NCBI GenBank assembly: GCA_018296165.2
Contig: JACKQL020000160.1
Location: 19,441 to 83,440, forward strand
Direction of reading: 5' to 3'
Source: Termitomyces sp. T153
Lineage: Eukaryota; Basidiomycota; Agaricomycetes; Agaricales; Lyophyllaceae
DNA: 64,000 bases
Program-made: the position numbers and the translations under genes
The notes under the pieces: generated by a model
Databases searched by the model: none
Told to the model about the DNA's origin: nothing
What the model saw: only the letters and a program-made list of their open reading frames with translations
Shown here: piece after piece, positions 22,505-33,709 of the stretch
Position numbering within the stretch: position 1 is the first letter of the stretch
Layout of the letters: the number at the start of each line of letters is the position of its first letter

Positions 22505-25500
22505 AAGACCAGAGAAGCCCTTTGCTTTCTTGGTTATTGTTAAGAGTCAAGGGGCTTTGAGTTGCTCCAAAGGTGCTGGCATTGAGGTTGGGGACATCAG
22601 AGTCCAAGGTGGACTGGATGCGGAGGGGGATGGCAGCTACTAAACTTGCTTTGGAGCCAGAGAATTGCATGGTGAGGTTCTTCCAGTTAATATTGGAGTT
22701 GACATCTTGCAGCCATGGAAGTCCAAGCAGGATTAGAGTTGATGGAAGAAGCTGGGTGACAAGAAGCCAGACCTAGAACCTTAAGTCATTATTGAGGGTG
22801 AGGATGTTGTTGTGGTATTGAGTGATTCCTGTCAAAGTGGGGCTTCTATCAAAGAGTTGGAGCTCAAGTAGTTTGTCAAGGTCATTGTGACAGAGGTTGA
22901 GCTGGTTGCTGACAAATGTGCCAGAGGCACTGCTGTTGACAAGGGCAGGGAGGACCATTGGAGAGCTGTCAAGCCTGGCATTGATGATAAATAACTATGT
23001 GGACTTTGAGTGGAGCTGTAGGAGAGTTTGGAGAGTATTGGTTGTACCTTCAGGGTTTGTGGAAAGAGATGAAACATTAAAGGAGACTGGTCCAGAGTTG
23101 GTCAGGCTGTTCTAGCTAAGGCAGAGGGGCAGACTGGGCCAGTCAATGCAGGAGTTGGTGGAGTGAAGCTATGAAAATCCTAGAATGATGGAGGCAGAGA
23201 GGTGTAGTTTAGTGACAAGTAATCAGAGGTCCTGGCAACATCCATTGGCAAAGGTCATGGTTGTTTCCACACAGTGTGTGATATCTCTGGTGGAGGTGGT
23301 GTTGCTGTCAAAGAGCTTGAGGAGGATCAGAGTGGGGAGATGTCAGAGGTGGTAAGGAGCAAGTGCTGCCAAGGATTTGTCAATGAAGTTGTCAGTGGCA
23401 TTACTGTCAACCAGAGTGGGAATGGGGCTAGTGGAGAAGAGGAGGGTGGTGCAGAGGAGGAGGATGTGGGAGGATTAGGAAGGGAGATGTGCTGGGAGGG
23501 TGTCCAGGGCTAGTACCATTGTGCAGAGGAGTGCAGCTGGAGTGGAGAAGATGTTGGAATTTGGTCCAAGGTCTAGTGCATCTTCAAGACCTAAACCACT
23601 GACTTGTTTTCTATAAACTGGTAGTTGCAGTTTTCTCTGTTGATAGTCCATATGGTGCATCCCATCACCTGGCATTTAGGGCAACTACCAATAAAATGTC
23701 CCTGCTCACCACATAGGATGCATGTGCCCTCCTTCCATCATTTCTCCTGAGTCTCCTCTGATATATTGATCCAAGGTCTGTTCCAAATCTTGTTTGTGCA
23801 TAGGGCTTCTTGATCATTAGCAGAGTCTGGAGCATTGTCAAGATTGTTGGAGTTGGCATCCAGGGGCTCTAGGGTTTTGTGGAGATCAGTGGCATTGAGT
23901 TGGGCAGGGGGGTGGGGTCCCAGGGGTCAGTTGGTGCTGGGAGGTCCTCAGCCTTGAGGGAAATGGGGCATGGGGTTGGTGGGGTTGGCAAGGATTGAGG
24001 ATCAGTTGCTGTTGGTTGCTTGGGCCTGTCAGTTGGTGTTGCCAGAGGTGTTCTACATAGTCTGCAGTGCTGTGTTTTTGCTCCAGTCTTTCCAGTAGCA
24101 TTGATCAATCTGTGTAACAAGCACCTTGTATTCATTGTACATAGTTTGCTTGGGTGCAAAGTGGAGAACATCCTTGATATGCTGAGACAGGGCACAGCAG
24201 AGGGTGAATTGGAGAGCATTATAGTTCCATCCTGTTTTGTAGGCCTCCCATTCAAATCATACAATGAAGGTCATGAAATGTTCATTGTCGCACATCCAAA
24301 AGTTGAAAAGGTTCTCCTCTACTTCTGCTACAGTGTCAAAAACACCAAACTTACTAGAGAATTCCTGGATGAAAGTGAGCCAATTGGAAAGCACAGGGTT
24401 GTTGGAATTGAACCAGAGCAACACTGTGTAGTAGTCAAAGGCAATGCTCTGTAAATACAATGCAGCAAAGGCTACTTGTGAGCTCTTAAGCTAGAAGGTA
24501 ATAGGCTTAGCTTGGAACATTGTCAGGCACTGCATTAGGAAGATTCTCCATTTCTGGGGATTGTGACCAGTGAAGAATTCTGGTTTCTAAATATCAAGCT
24601 TGCCTTCCCTAGCCAGTGCATCACAAGTGTTGTCCTGAGTGTTTTGAATTTGAGGCAAGGATCTGGTGTTGTAATAGTAGTAATAGTTGTTTCTGTTTCC
24701 ATGCTAAGAGAGGAAGTTGTCTATGGCTAGGCCCCATCTACCAGGAGGTCCACTGTTGAGAGGTCCACTGCCAGAAGGTTGGCCTGGAGGAGGGCCTAGG
24801 GCCCAGTGAGGGCAAGAGGGTCCTTTAGAGGTGGGTGGCCCAAAGTAATTAGTGTCAGCAGGGGGATGGGGCAGGAGATAAGGAGGGTTGTTAGAGAAGG
24901 GGGGTTGAAATGCTCTGGAGCCTGTGGGTTGTCTCAGAGGAGTTGGAGCATTTTGGCAGGGTTGGGGAGTGTTGCCACAGAAGTTGTAGAGGTCAAAGTG
25001 GGGGGGTTGGTCTCAGAGAGGGCCATTGCATGGAGCAGGCTTATTGCCAGAGTTGCCAGGCTTATCAATGTAGAAGAGAGTTCAATTGTTATTATTGATG
25101 CATGGGGGTGGCCTCTAGGTACAGAGTTTAGGGGCAGCAGGTTGGTTCCAGGTACAGAAGACACTGGGGATGGAGTTTGCCCAGGGATGAGCAGAGAGGG
25201 CCAGGGTGTGAGTAGCAGGTTGGTTCAACAGTCTGCCCACAGAGTTGAGGTTCCTCAAAATGTTAAACATGGTGTTGAGCTCTTTCTGCTGGCAAGGAAT
25301 GGGAAGCAGAGCTTTGCTTTGTGCTCTAGTGGGTTCCTCTTATTGCATATGGAAGGAGTGGGAGGACTCCAGAGAATCTTCAAACTGATGAGGACTTGGG
25401 CTGGTATGGACTTCCTTGACTAAGGTGCAGAGCTCATTCTGGAGATTAGTGTCAATTTCCAAGGTACCTTGCATAGCTTTGAAGAGGTTTCCTTGCAGAT

Positions 25501-26114
25501 ATTGTTTATGAAAATCGAGTCATTCTGCCCAAACCTCCAGAGTTGCTGGGATGTTGGGGTAGCCTAAGTTAATGAGGGCATAGGCACATCTTGCAATTTC
25601 TGTGGAGGAGAGGTGGAGAGAGTGGAGGACTTTGTCATGCTGCAGGACATAAGCTTTAACTTGTTGCTGTTGGGGGAAAGGAGGAATTGAGCAGAGAATG
25701 GCAATCAAGAAGGGAAATAGTTATCTGGATGGTCTGGAGCAGCTGGGGCTACAGCGGGAATGGAGTATGCATAGTAGTAGGTGAATGGGAGATAGGAGGA
25801 GTTGGGGGGTGCTGAGGGTGCTTTAGGAGATTCTCTGGGGTACATACAGGAGTAGTTGCCATCAACAGGGAATGTTGGGGGGTGGCACTAGTCCAAGGGT
25901 ATTCCCTGGCTGATAGAGGGAGCATAGAATGCCTAGTTGAGATTCAGAGTCCAATGATGGAGAATGAACTGATCTATGGATAGGCCTGAATAGAACAGAG
26001 CATATCAATTTTCAGGGACTAGCTGACAATAGACATTAGTAAGGTAGCTGGCAGGGTTGTATGTGGGATTATACACAAACATCAAGAATGGAGTAAGGTG
26101 GAGTCTTGATATTA
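22505..26114 (-). pseudogene. Family A gag and protease region, minus strand (A2, 5' half)
   Basis: Read from 26,114 down: primer site (TAATATCAAGACT), Gag N-terminal region to about 24,780, gag domain about 24,640-24,060 (QEFSSKFGVFDT, DYYTVLLWFNSNNPVLSNW), and an intact CCHC knuckle CILCGEQGHFIGSCPKCQ near 23,735-23,680. The first protease domain keeps TLVDSNATDNFID near 23,415-23,370. The second (LVNSSASGTFVSNQL) is near 22,945-22,900 and continues to about 22,560. The copy stops at 22,505 against element A1; RT and later domains are absent on this side. Stops are present in every domain. Confidence 0.85.
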
Positions 26115-27127
26115 TATCAGGTTCTGCTGACTATGAGGGCTCAGCTATACTGGGCAAGTCCTTATTAGGTGGATGCAATGTCCTGCACTTACAACCTAGC
26201 ACTCCGGGGTTGGTGCAGACTATAGGGACTTGTGAGGGAAAGCTAAAGGAAGTGGTCCAAGCAAGTCCAGAGCAGTCCAAAGAAGTCTAAAACCAAGTAT
26301 ATTAAACATTAGGCTTGTGCAGGCATTAGTAACAAGTTTGTAGGCATGTATATGGACTGTCAGGTAAGTGGAGGCTTTGCAAGTGATGAGAGCAGAGCCA
26401 GAGTTTGATGGAGGATCAATTCAGAATGATGGGTTCTGGGGCTGAGCATAGAGCAAGGTCCGGAGTTGTTGTAAGAATGTTTGAAGATTTGTAGCATGTG
26501 TGCAGAGTTTGTAATAATGTCAGAGATGAAAGGAAACAAGATGAGACAGAACTGAGAGAAGAGATAGATTCAAGACTAAAAATAGAAATGGAAACAAAAC
26601 AGAGAGAAATATGAGACACAAGTAACTAGTTAATGTAATATCAAGACTAAAGTAACAAATGCTATTCTACATCTTTATATACTAACTACTAGACCTTCTC
26701 TTAGGTTTGGGAGGACAACAGTGGGGCTTGTCAGAGCCACATGAGGTTGATGAGTGTCAGTTCTGATCAGTGGGTGGGCCATGGTGATATTCTGATGGGA
26801 ATGTGGTCTGTCCCATAATCATCAGAAAACTCTGGAGTAGTTGTGTGGGTTGCGGGGGTGGTTGAATAATGTACATCTGTGCCAGGAAAAGTGTTAGAGA
26901 GACTTGGGGGCCTGGTAAGTGAGAGGGAAAGCTGAGGAGGCCCACAGGGGATGTGTCAGTGTTTGCCAGTAGGTTGTTGTGGTTTGCCAAGGAAGCATTG
27001 GAGTTAGCCAGGGCAGGCACTATGAGTCAGCAAAGGTTGAGCTGAGTTGGGGAGAACATTGAAGAGTGCTCTGAGGAGGTGGAGTGTCCTAGATGAAGGT
27101 TCAGAGGTGCAGAAGTGGATCATAACA
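26115..27127 (-). mobile_element. 5' LTR of family A element A2
   Basis: Read on the minus strand, the LTR starts TGTTATGATCC (at 27,127) and ends GAACCTGATA (26,115), both transition-altered family ends. It contains the TATA region and AGTCTTGATATTA (plus-strand complement near 26,635-26,647). At 27,128 the sequence switches to the 3' part of another family A copy in plus orientation (A4). Confidence 0.85.
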
Positions 27128-28668
27128 CCCATGTCTGTGGCAAACTCCTACCACAACCTGGGCTCCACCATGTTCCTTTGCCTATGGCCTACTAACAGTC
27201 TTCTCATTTGACCTATGCCCTGCCCCAACTCTGAAGGATGATCTCCTGGCATCTGCACCAGCCTTTCCTGAATTGACACAAACATGGCAAAGGCCTCATT
27301 GAGAAGGATCCTGTGCTTGTAAATCCAGTCTGCAAAGACACATCAGTGGAGCCAGAGCAGAAAGGAGGGAGGAAACTCATGTATAACTTCCTCTGCTCTA
27401 AGGCTGCCTCATTGGCAAGCCACTCCTCTTGCTTCCATGCAGCCTCCAATACAACAGGGAACACTCTAGTCTTAGGAGCTGCCCTGCCTACACCTGCCCC
27501 TGGCCCAGTTACTCCCACAGCCCCTGCACCTCCAACAACTACTCTATAGCCATCTGCAGGGCAACCTCCTGATCCCTTCATGCCCCATCTTGCTTCCTCT
27601 GCATCTTAATCTGGTCCTCCCCAATTCTCTGGACCTCCTTTTTGCAAGTTGCTAGCAACCCTTATAATCTCTCCATCTGACAATGCAGGAGCACCTTAGA
27701 GACTGACTAGGGCACCTCTATGAATTGTCCTACTGGGGCCCCAGACCCAGGAGAGTACACCTGGGGGCCCAGCAGCCCTGCCATCAATCCCTCACCTTGA
27801 ACCCTCTTGCTGGGCCCCACCTCTAGTAGTGGAGATGCTCTCTGCTTCTCCTTGTCATGCAATGCCTGAGCTCCCTCTCTCTGCCCACCTCACAGAGATT
27901 CCATCTTCATTGTGAACTGCTCCCCACTTCCTCCACTCTCCACTCCAGACTCCTGGCCTGACACTCTCTTCCTGTACCCTTTGCCTATCTGCTCCACAAC
28001 TCACACCAAGTCCCACCCCTGCTCTGCCAACACACAGTCTGCACACCAGCTTAACAAGATTAAGCACTTCTCATACTGTTTCCAACAGGAAAGACACACC
28101 AACATGTCACAGCAAGAACCCTGCACTGGCACCTCAACTTCACATCTCTCCCTATGTCTAGTGCAGAGGGTGCACTACTCAAATAATCAGCCAGAGAATG
28201 GAAAAAAGTCCACTGACCTACTAGAGCCTCCTCTCAACACCACTCAAGGGTTGGGGGACCCCACACTCACCCTATTGTCTCTGCAAACTTCTCCAGAGTC
28301 ACATTCACCTATGCAACATGCAATGCCTACAGAACTGCCATCACTACCTTCAGCTCAAAGTTCACTCTGGAGAAATGCACTAGGGCTGACCATGTCAAAC
28401 CCTCACCTCAAGACAAGGCTCCAGATGGACTTGCCACCACCACAGACAACTCTGCCAAAGCTTGATCAGCAACTCTGGAACTCAAGAAAGCCAGACTTAC
28501 AACTGCAGTACATCAATGGCACCTTCTTGCAATCCTGCCAACAATTGAATTCTGCCTGATGACCCTTATATTCTGCCCATACATCAACATGGTTCTTGTC
28601 AGAAGGCAGAGGGGTTGAGGACACAGATGATGAGGAAGCTGAAGCTGCTGAGGATGAGGCAGAGAAAG
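27128..28668 (-). pseudogene. Antisense six-cysteine/coiled-coil gene of family A, decayed (A4 copy)
   Basis: Read on the minus strand. The start is ATA at about 28,668, in place of ATG before SFSASSS. Exon 2 opens CTLCTRHRERCEVEVP and continues DMLVCLSCWKQYEKC. All six cysteines are kept with spacing C-x2-C-x6-C-x15-C-x2-C-x6-C, identical to the young copy. The QEEWLANEAA block is near 27,435-27,400, and after a worn second intron exon 3 gives MPGDHPSELGQGIGQM. Stops and an altered second donor (ATGAGT) show decay. The gene lies between a lost pol and the LTR at 28,893. It is cut by A2 within exon 3. Confidence 0.75.
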
Positions 28669-28880
28669 ATATGGGGAAAGGGTTGGAGAAGCACCAGGGT
28701 ACATCTGACTCTTTTTAATTGATTGGGAGGAACCCCCTGACAAATAGCAGCCATGCTTTGGTTTCATTCCCTATGCTGCCACTGCCACCACTGCAGTTTG
28801 ATAAATATTGCTTGTGCTTTGATTCTCATGCCCCTGCCAATTTCCAACTCATGTTCTGCATCTTGAAGGTCTTGATGCTA

Positions 28881-29963
28881 AAGGGAGGGTGATGTGACAA
28901 CCTGCTCCTAGACCTATGAACCTCCCCCTAAATCACCCTGCCTCCCCAGAACTTCTTCTAACAACCTCCTAACTCACCCTAGCATTTTTTAATCCACAGC
29001 ACCTGCTCCAGCTAACTCTGATGCTTCATCAGCAAAATCCAACAACCTCCTAGCAAACTCTGGCACATCCCCTATAGGCCTCCTCAGATCCCCCTCCCCT
29101 CCCACAAGGCCACAAGCCTCCCCAACACTTCTCTTGGCCCAGGCATACATCACTATTTGACCCCTACAACCTACACAACCACTCTGGAGCTCTCTAATAA
29201 CTCCAGGGCAGGCCACATCCCCATCAGTTCCCATCAGAATATTGCCATGGCCTGCTATCTGATCAGAACTGACACCCATCAATCCAGCACAGCTCTGACA
29301 AGCCCTGCTGCCACACCCTCAACCCCTGAAGAAGGTTCAATAGTTAGTATATAAGCCATAGAGTAGCATCTGTTACCTTAGTCTTGATATTACTTTACTT
29401 AATTACCTGTGTCTTGTGTTTCTTTCTGTTATGTTTCCCAGTCTTGCCTCTGTTTCTATTTTTAGTCTCAAATCTATCTCTTTCTCAGCTCTGTCTTGTC
29501 TCATCTGTCTCTGTTTTCTTATCATTCCTAAGTTCCTTTCAACTCTGACATCATTACAAACTCTGCACATACACTACAACCCTTCAAACATTCTTACAAT
29601 CATTCTGGACCTCACTCTACACTTGGCCTCAGAACCCATCACTCTTGATTGATCCCCCATCAAACTTTGGCTCTGCTCCCATTACCCACAAAGCCTCTGC
29701 TTGTCCCACAGCCTATACATTTGTTTATGGACTTGTACCTGATGCCTGCCCAAGCCCAATGCTTAATATACTTGGTCTTAGACTTTCCTGGACCACCTTG
29801 GACTTGCTCAGACTACTCCTCCTAGCTTCTCCTTGTAAGTATTTGAAGTCTGAACCATTCCTGGAGCACTAGATTATAAGTGCAGGACATTGTGTCTGCC
29901 CAGTAAGGACTCGCCCAGGTAAGCTAAGCCCCCATGGTCAGCAGAACCTGATAGAACCTGACA
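28881..29963 (+). mobile_element. Polypurine tract and 3' LTR of family A copy A4
   Basis: AAGGGAGGGTGA (28,881-28,892) precedes an LTR starting TGTGACAACCTG at 28,893 and ending GAACCTGACA at 29,963. The last 10 bp are duplicated (GAACCTGATA, GAACCTGACA). TATATAAG and AGTCTTGATATTA lie near 29,350-29,391 in the usual arrangement. The base run after the LTR is CTCTT. Confidence 0.85.
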
Positions 29964-30900
29964 CTCTTTATTGCTTTACTGCTATGACTGTTTTATCATT
30001 TTGGAATGTATGACTGGTTTTTATATTGCCTGATGTGTTCAATGATAATTATCATGGTGAACTCTTTGTGCATAGGTGTAGCTATATACTGATGTAGTGC
30101 CAATAATTGAGTGCTATATACAAGGTTATCCAACATCTTTACCAGAATCACAATTTTAGTCCAATGTTGTCACCTGAAACAAAATTTGGGTAGTGCAGCT
30201 TGTATTCACTTGAAACTCCCAATTGATTGGAAAGTCTTGTGGAATTCCTGGTTTTGTAACAATTACACCAAACCAATACTGATGGTGGCCCAAACAGTGT
30301 AGGATTGTACTGTATGTGGTGGCTTCTAACTTCTTAAAGTAAGGTGATGTCCAATCCTTGAAATAGTCTGATTGCATCCACATTTGATACTTTCACAACA
30401 TGGTATCCAGGTAATTGACCTGGCTCCACATTGAGGATTCAGCCCACAGTTATTCTGTTCCTTATAGTTGACTTGTTGCCTCATCTTCCTTAAAGTGATA
30501 GAACTAGTGGCCCAAAACAGTGGGGAAACAATGGTATTACATCTTCCATTGTTTGTAGATGAAAGACACAACAGGAAGTCATGTGTCTTTGTTACTCAAC
30601 CATGATCAAACAAGTGACACTGTCTTTCCATCTCAGTTGTCAGTACATAGTCTTGCTGACATAAGGACCAATATGCTAGTTGTCCAGTATACTCCAGTTC
30701 ATTATATGACAAAGAACAATGATGTTACACCATCTCTGACTCCTGCTATGTGCAATGATTTTTGCATAGACTAGAAATTTGCTACTCTGATTGATTTTAT
30801 GAGTCTTCTGAAGTCTTTTGTCAGTGATCCACTGTTCTGTAACTCTTGTCATGGTAACATTGATATTTTGCAAGTCCTGAATAGATATTGTGTAACACAA
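29964..30900. other. CpG-depleted sequence, no recognisable gene
   Basis: Open frames on both strands (30,156-30,383 minus; 30,326-30,571 minus; 30,559-30,774 plus) are short, overlap each other and have no domain I recognise. The composition matches decayed sequence on either side. No LTR, TIR or tandem structure is visible. Confidence 0.4.
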
Positions 30901-30949
30901 TGGTTCTTAGTGAATAAAGAGATGGACTGTTGACTGTGTGTGGAACATA

Positions 30950-31915
30950 GGGTCTTCTACTCCTACAAAGTGGATCTTATTACCAAAGGTATGGAAAAGA
31001 GATCAAGAATTAAGACTGTCTTAAGTAAGTGATACAGTAGAAGATATGATCTCAGAAGATGCATACAATGTCACCAATGAATTAGAGAAGACTGTTTTGA
31101 AAGATCAGTGAATCAAAAAAAAAAATCTGGGTGGACTAGACATACACCATGAAATGACAAAAAATACAGCCATCCAAGCAAAATTGTGTACAGCAACAAA
31201 CTTTGGAATTCTTCTCAGTATTTGTAGAAATGGGGTGTGTTTAGATTGCTCACCAGAGTCAACATTGTCACTGTGCCAATATTAAATATGGTGACAACAG
31301 TCAACAGGAGATTTCAAGTACCAGAATTTGAATGTGTCTCTTGACCTGGTCAATAAAACAGTCTCTGGAAAATAACCTGAGTTTCATACAAACTCTAAAT
31401 ATATTGTACTCACAGATAGTCCACAAAATAAGTTGCTTCATCCTAAAAGGTTTGAAATCAGGAAGACTTTAAGTCATATCATAACATCTACATACTTCTT
31501 AAACCTGTGATCACATTGGCACCACAAGTAATAGCATGAGTAAAATGTGATTATCATGTCTGCTACTATTGATATTGCAAGTGATGTCAGAAGCCATACC
31601 CATTTCTCTCTGAAGTCAGTGATTAAATCTTGAATCTGAAGTATAGGCTGTGCCAGTGACAGCCATAGGGCTAATACAGCATAGCACACTAAAAATCCAG
31701 CAAATGCTTAGTATAATTCAACTGGAGCACAATCCATGGAAACAGTCTGCAAAGAATGCCTGGGGAGAACAGTTGTATGGTCCCAAAGATAACATTACTG
31801 GAAAGTCAATAGTTACCTGAATAGTGGGTTTAATTATTTCTGACAATGCTACAACTGCTATGAGCAAAATAGAAAATTGGTTTATGAAGTATTTCTGTCC
31901 ATATTTCATGACTGT
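30950..31915 (-). pseudogene. Decayed multi-pass membrane protein gene, possibly DUF6534-like 7TM
   Basis: On the minus strand, hydrophobic segments occur in succession. One near 31,900-31,720 reads FINQFSILLIAVVALSEI, then QAFFADCF. A second near 31,690-31,480 includes SIVADMIITFYSCYYLW followed by FKKYVDVMI. A third near 31,310-31,240 contains LLTVVTIFNIGTVTM. The order QAFFA(W), then ADxIIT...YYL followed by a polar FKK...DVMI stretch, then a Thr/Val-rich helix, is what I recall for the basidiomycete DUF6534 membrane family. Stops such as TGA for TGG or CGA break the frame. The family assignment is inference; the membrane segments are seen. Confidence 0.4.
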
Positions 31916-31927
31916 GATTTGTGAACA

Positions 31928-32130
31928 ACTAGGGGCACAATGGCTCAGCTGACATCATTGTGTCCTTAGGGATGTTTCTTAATCCTGAGTGTGACCATGG
32001 AGTTGTTAGTTCAATTCCCATGTGTAATGCAGCCTTTAGTGGAAAACATTCTAGACACTGCATCTGGCTCATTCAATGCCACCGGAAGCTACTGCCCACA
32101 TGTGACTGACTAGGGAGGCTTTGTTGTGCA
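31928..32130 (+). repeat. tRNA-like Pol III promoter boxes, possible SINE fragment
   Basis: TGGCTCAGCTGAC at 31,941-31,953 resembles an A box (TGGCNNAGTGG). GTTAGTTCAATTCCC at 32,004-32,018 resembles a B box (GGTTCGANTCC) with CpG decay. The 60-nt spacing would fit a long variable arm (Leu- or Ser-like tRNA). A complete acceptor stem is not evident, so a tRNA-derived SINE head is likelier than a tRNA gene. No second copy was seen in the window. Confidence 0.35.
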
Positions 32131-32590
32131 GGCCACTTTGGAACATACCAATCAAGACATGATGCAATGAGGCATGGTGACCACCATGCTCATGTCCAAT
32201 CAGAAAAAAAGAGGGTTCCCCAGTGTGATGGATCTGGGAGAGGGTCTGGGCCAAGTGCTGGGAAGGAAACTTGCTGAACAAGCATGTCATCATGGCATGG
32301 GTAGGCATGACAATAGGTGTCAATATAGTATGGATTGGCTGCCAAAGTACCATGTGGCCCATCAATCAGTACCAGCTGTCTGTTTGGGTGGGCTAATTAG
32401 CCTGGCTGGCTGACTTGTTGCCAAGTGCTGGAATTTGTACTCCAAAAATAGTGTCTGGGCATGGGAAAGGGTTTGTCATGAGACTCTTGATGTGGGGCTG
32501 TCTTGTCCCTGCCATTAGACCTAATCAGTATGGTATCATGAGACTCTTGATGGGGGTTTGGCTAGAGGGAGGCATGAGCTGTGCTAATCA
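32131..32590. other. Non-coding CpG-poor stretch with short direct repeats
   Basis: A word ATGAGACTCTTGATG occurs at about 32,478 and again at about 32,538, roughly 60 bp apart. No gene or element end is recognisable. It abuts the family C repeat. Confidence 0.4.
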
Positions 32591-33709
32591 GTAATAAGAC
32601 TCAATTGATGCTGAGCACCATTCTTGACATTTCTGATTGGACAGCATCTAACTAGATTCCACATGACCATGCACAAGTCATGCCACTTATCATGCAAGAT
32701 CTAGCCCCCAAGGTGTTGAATGACATAGCCATTACATGGGATTTTAGCAACCATGAGACTGCTGGATCATCAGCTTCATCACATGGAGTCTAGCTTTTGG
32801 ATCTAGAATGATAAGGCCAAGACCTTCATTAGCAACAATCACTAGCAACATTTCCATAATACCTCTTCTCAAAAATGGATATATTAAAAGCCATGTGACC
32901 TCTTACTTATCATTTTTCTCACCTTGCTTACAAACATACTTGAATAGTGTCTACACTTCAGATATTGACATTAGGTATGCTCCTTTATTGTTGCTGACAT
33001 TTATTATACATCTTGTCAACATTGCATATGAATACTTGGTTACCATACTGACATCCAGTATGTATCAGGGACACTTTGGCAGATGGTGTTGCTGGTGGCA
33101 ACTAATATTTCCTTTCTAAATACTATACCTACAAACAGTATAAATACTGCCTGTACATAGAGACAACAAGCAACCAACAAAGTATTATTCTCTTCATCAG
33201 CTGTCAGCTTACCAGCTTCAGATTTCTTATTGCTCTCTCCCCTCAACTTTAATGGCTTAGCAACAAGTCTTGACAATCTTGTACTTGATCTAGCATGGGT
33301 GCCAACTGTGGGTTCTCTTAGTGTTATTGTGACTTAGCAATGCTAGTGACTGTGGCTAGTAACCAGTTTGCATTTGTTCTTAGTTTATATTGACTTGACT
33401 CCTTTCCTATTTCCCACTCCTTTCCTATCACTTAAGTCCCCTTTCTTAGCAACTCACCCTAGTGGTTCTTTTGTCTCAACTCCTTTTCTCTCTATTATCC
33501 TGCAACTTAGCAACCTTTTGTTATAATCTGGAAATTTAGGCTGCACTTGACTCCTCCATATCCCTTACCATCTATTAGCTCTTGCCTTCTGGGACATTTA
33601 CTGACTCACCCCTATTATCTCCTATTGCCAATTGACCTATCTAGTTGCCAGTGTTTGGGCCTTCTCTTTGGTTTCCTGCATAGCAGCTAGGTGGCATAGG
33701 AGCACATCA
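32591..33709 (+). repeat. LTR-like dispersed repeat, family C, copy 2
   Basis: Direct copy of 408-1,559. Shared landmarks are AAGGCCAAGACCTTCATTAG near 32,813, ATTAAAAGCCATGTGACCTC near 32,883, CAGTATAAATACTGCC near 33,138 and TTTGGTTTCCTGCATAGCAG near 33,668. The copies differ by many transitions and small indels. The plus-strand frame at 32,808-33,119 parallels 783-989 in copy 1 but is not conserved as protein. Confidence 0.55.

Larger units (their letters stand above)
11420..22509 (+). mobile_element. Full-length Ty3/gypsy element A1 (family A), 11.08 kb, with TSD AAGAC
   Basis: The element spans 11,425-22,504. It has LTRs of 1,047 and 1,044 bp and an identical 5-bp target duplication AAGAC at 11,420-11,424 and 22,505-22,509. 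Order: 5' LTR, primer site, gag, two protease-like domains, RT, RNase H, integrase, chromodomain, an antisense gene, polypurine tract, 3' LTR. All ORFs are heavily broken and CpG is nearly absent, so the copy is old and inactive. Its left flank is family B RT, while its right flank is family A protease sequence (A2). The target was therefore already a junction between two elements, or a later rearrangement occurred. Confidence 0.9.
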
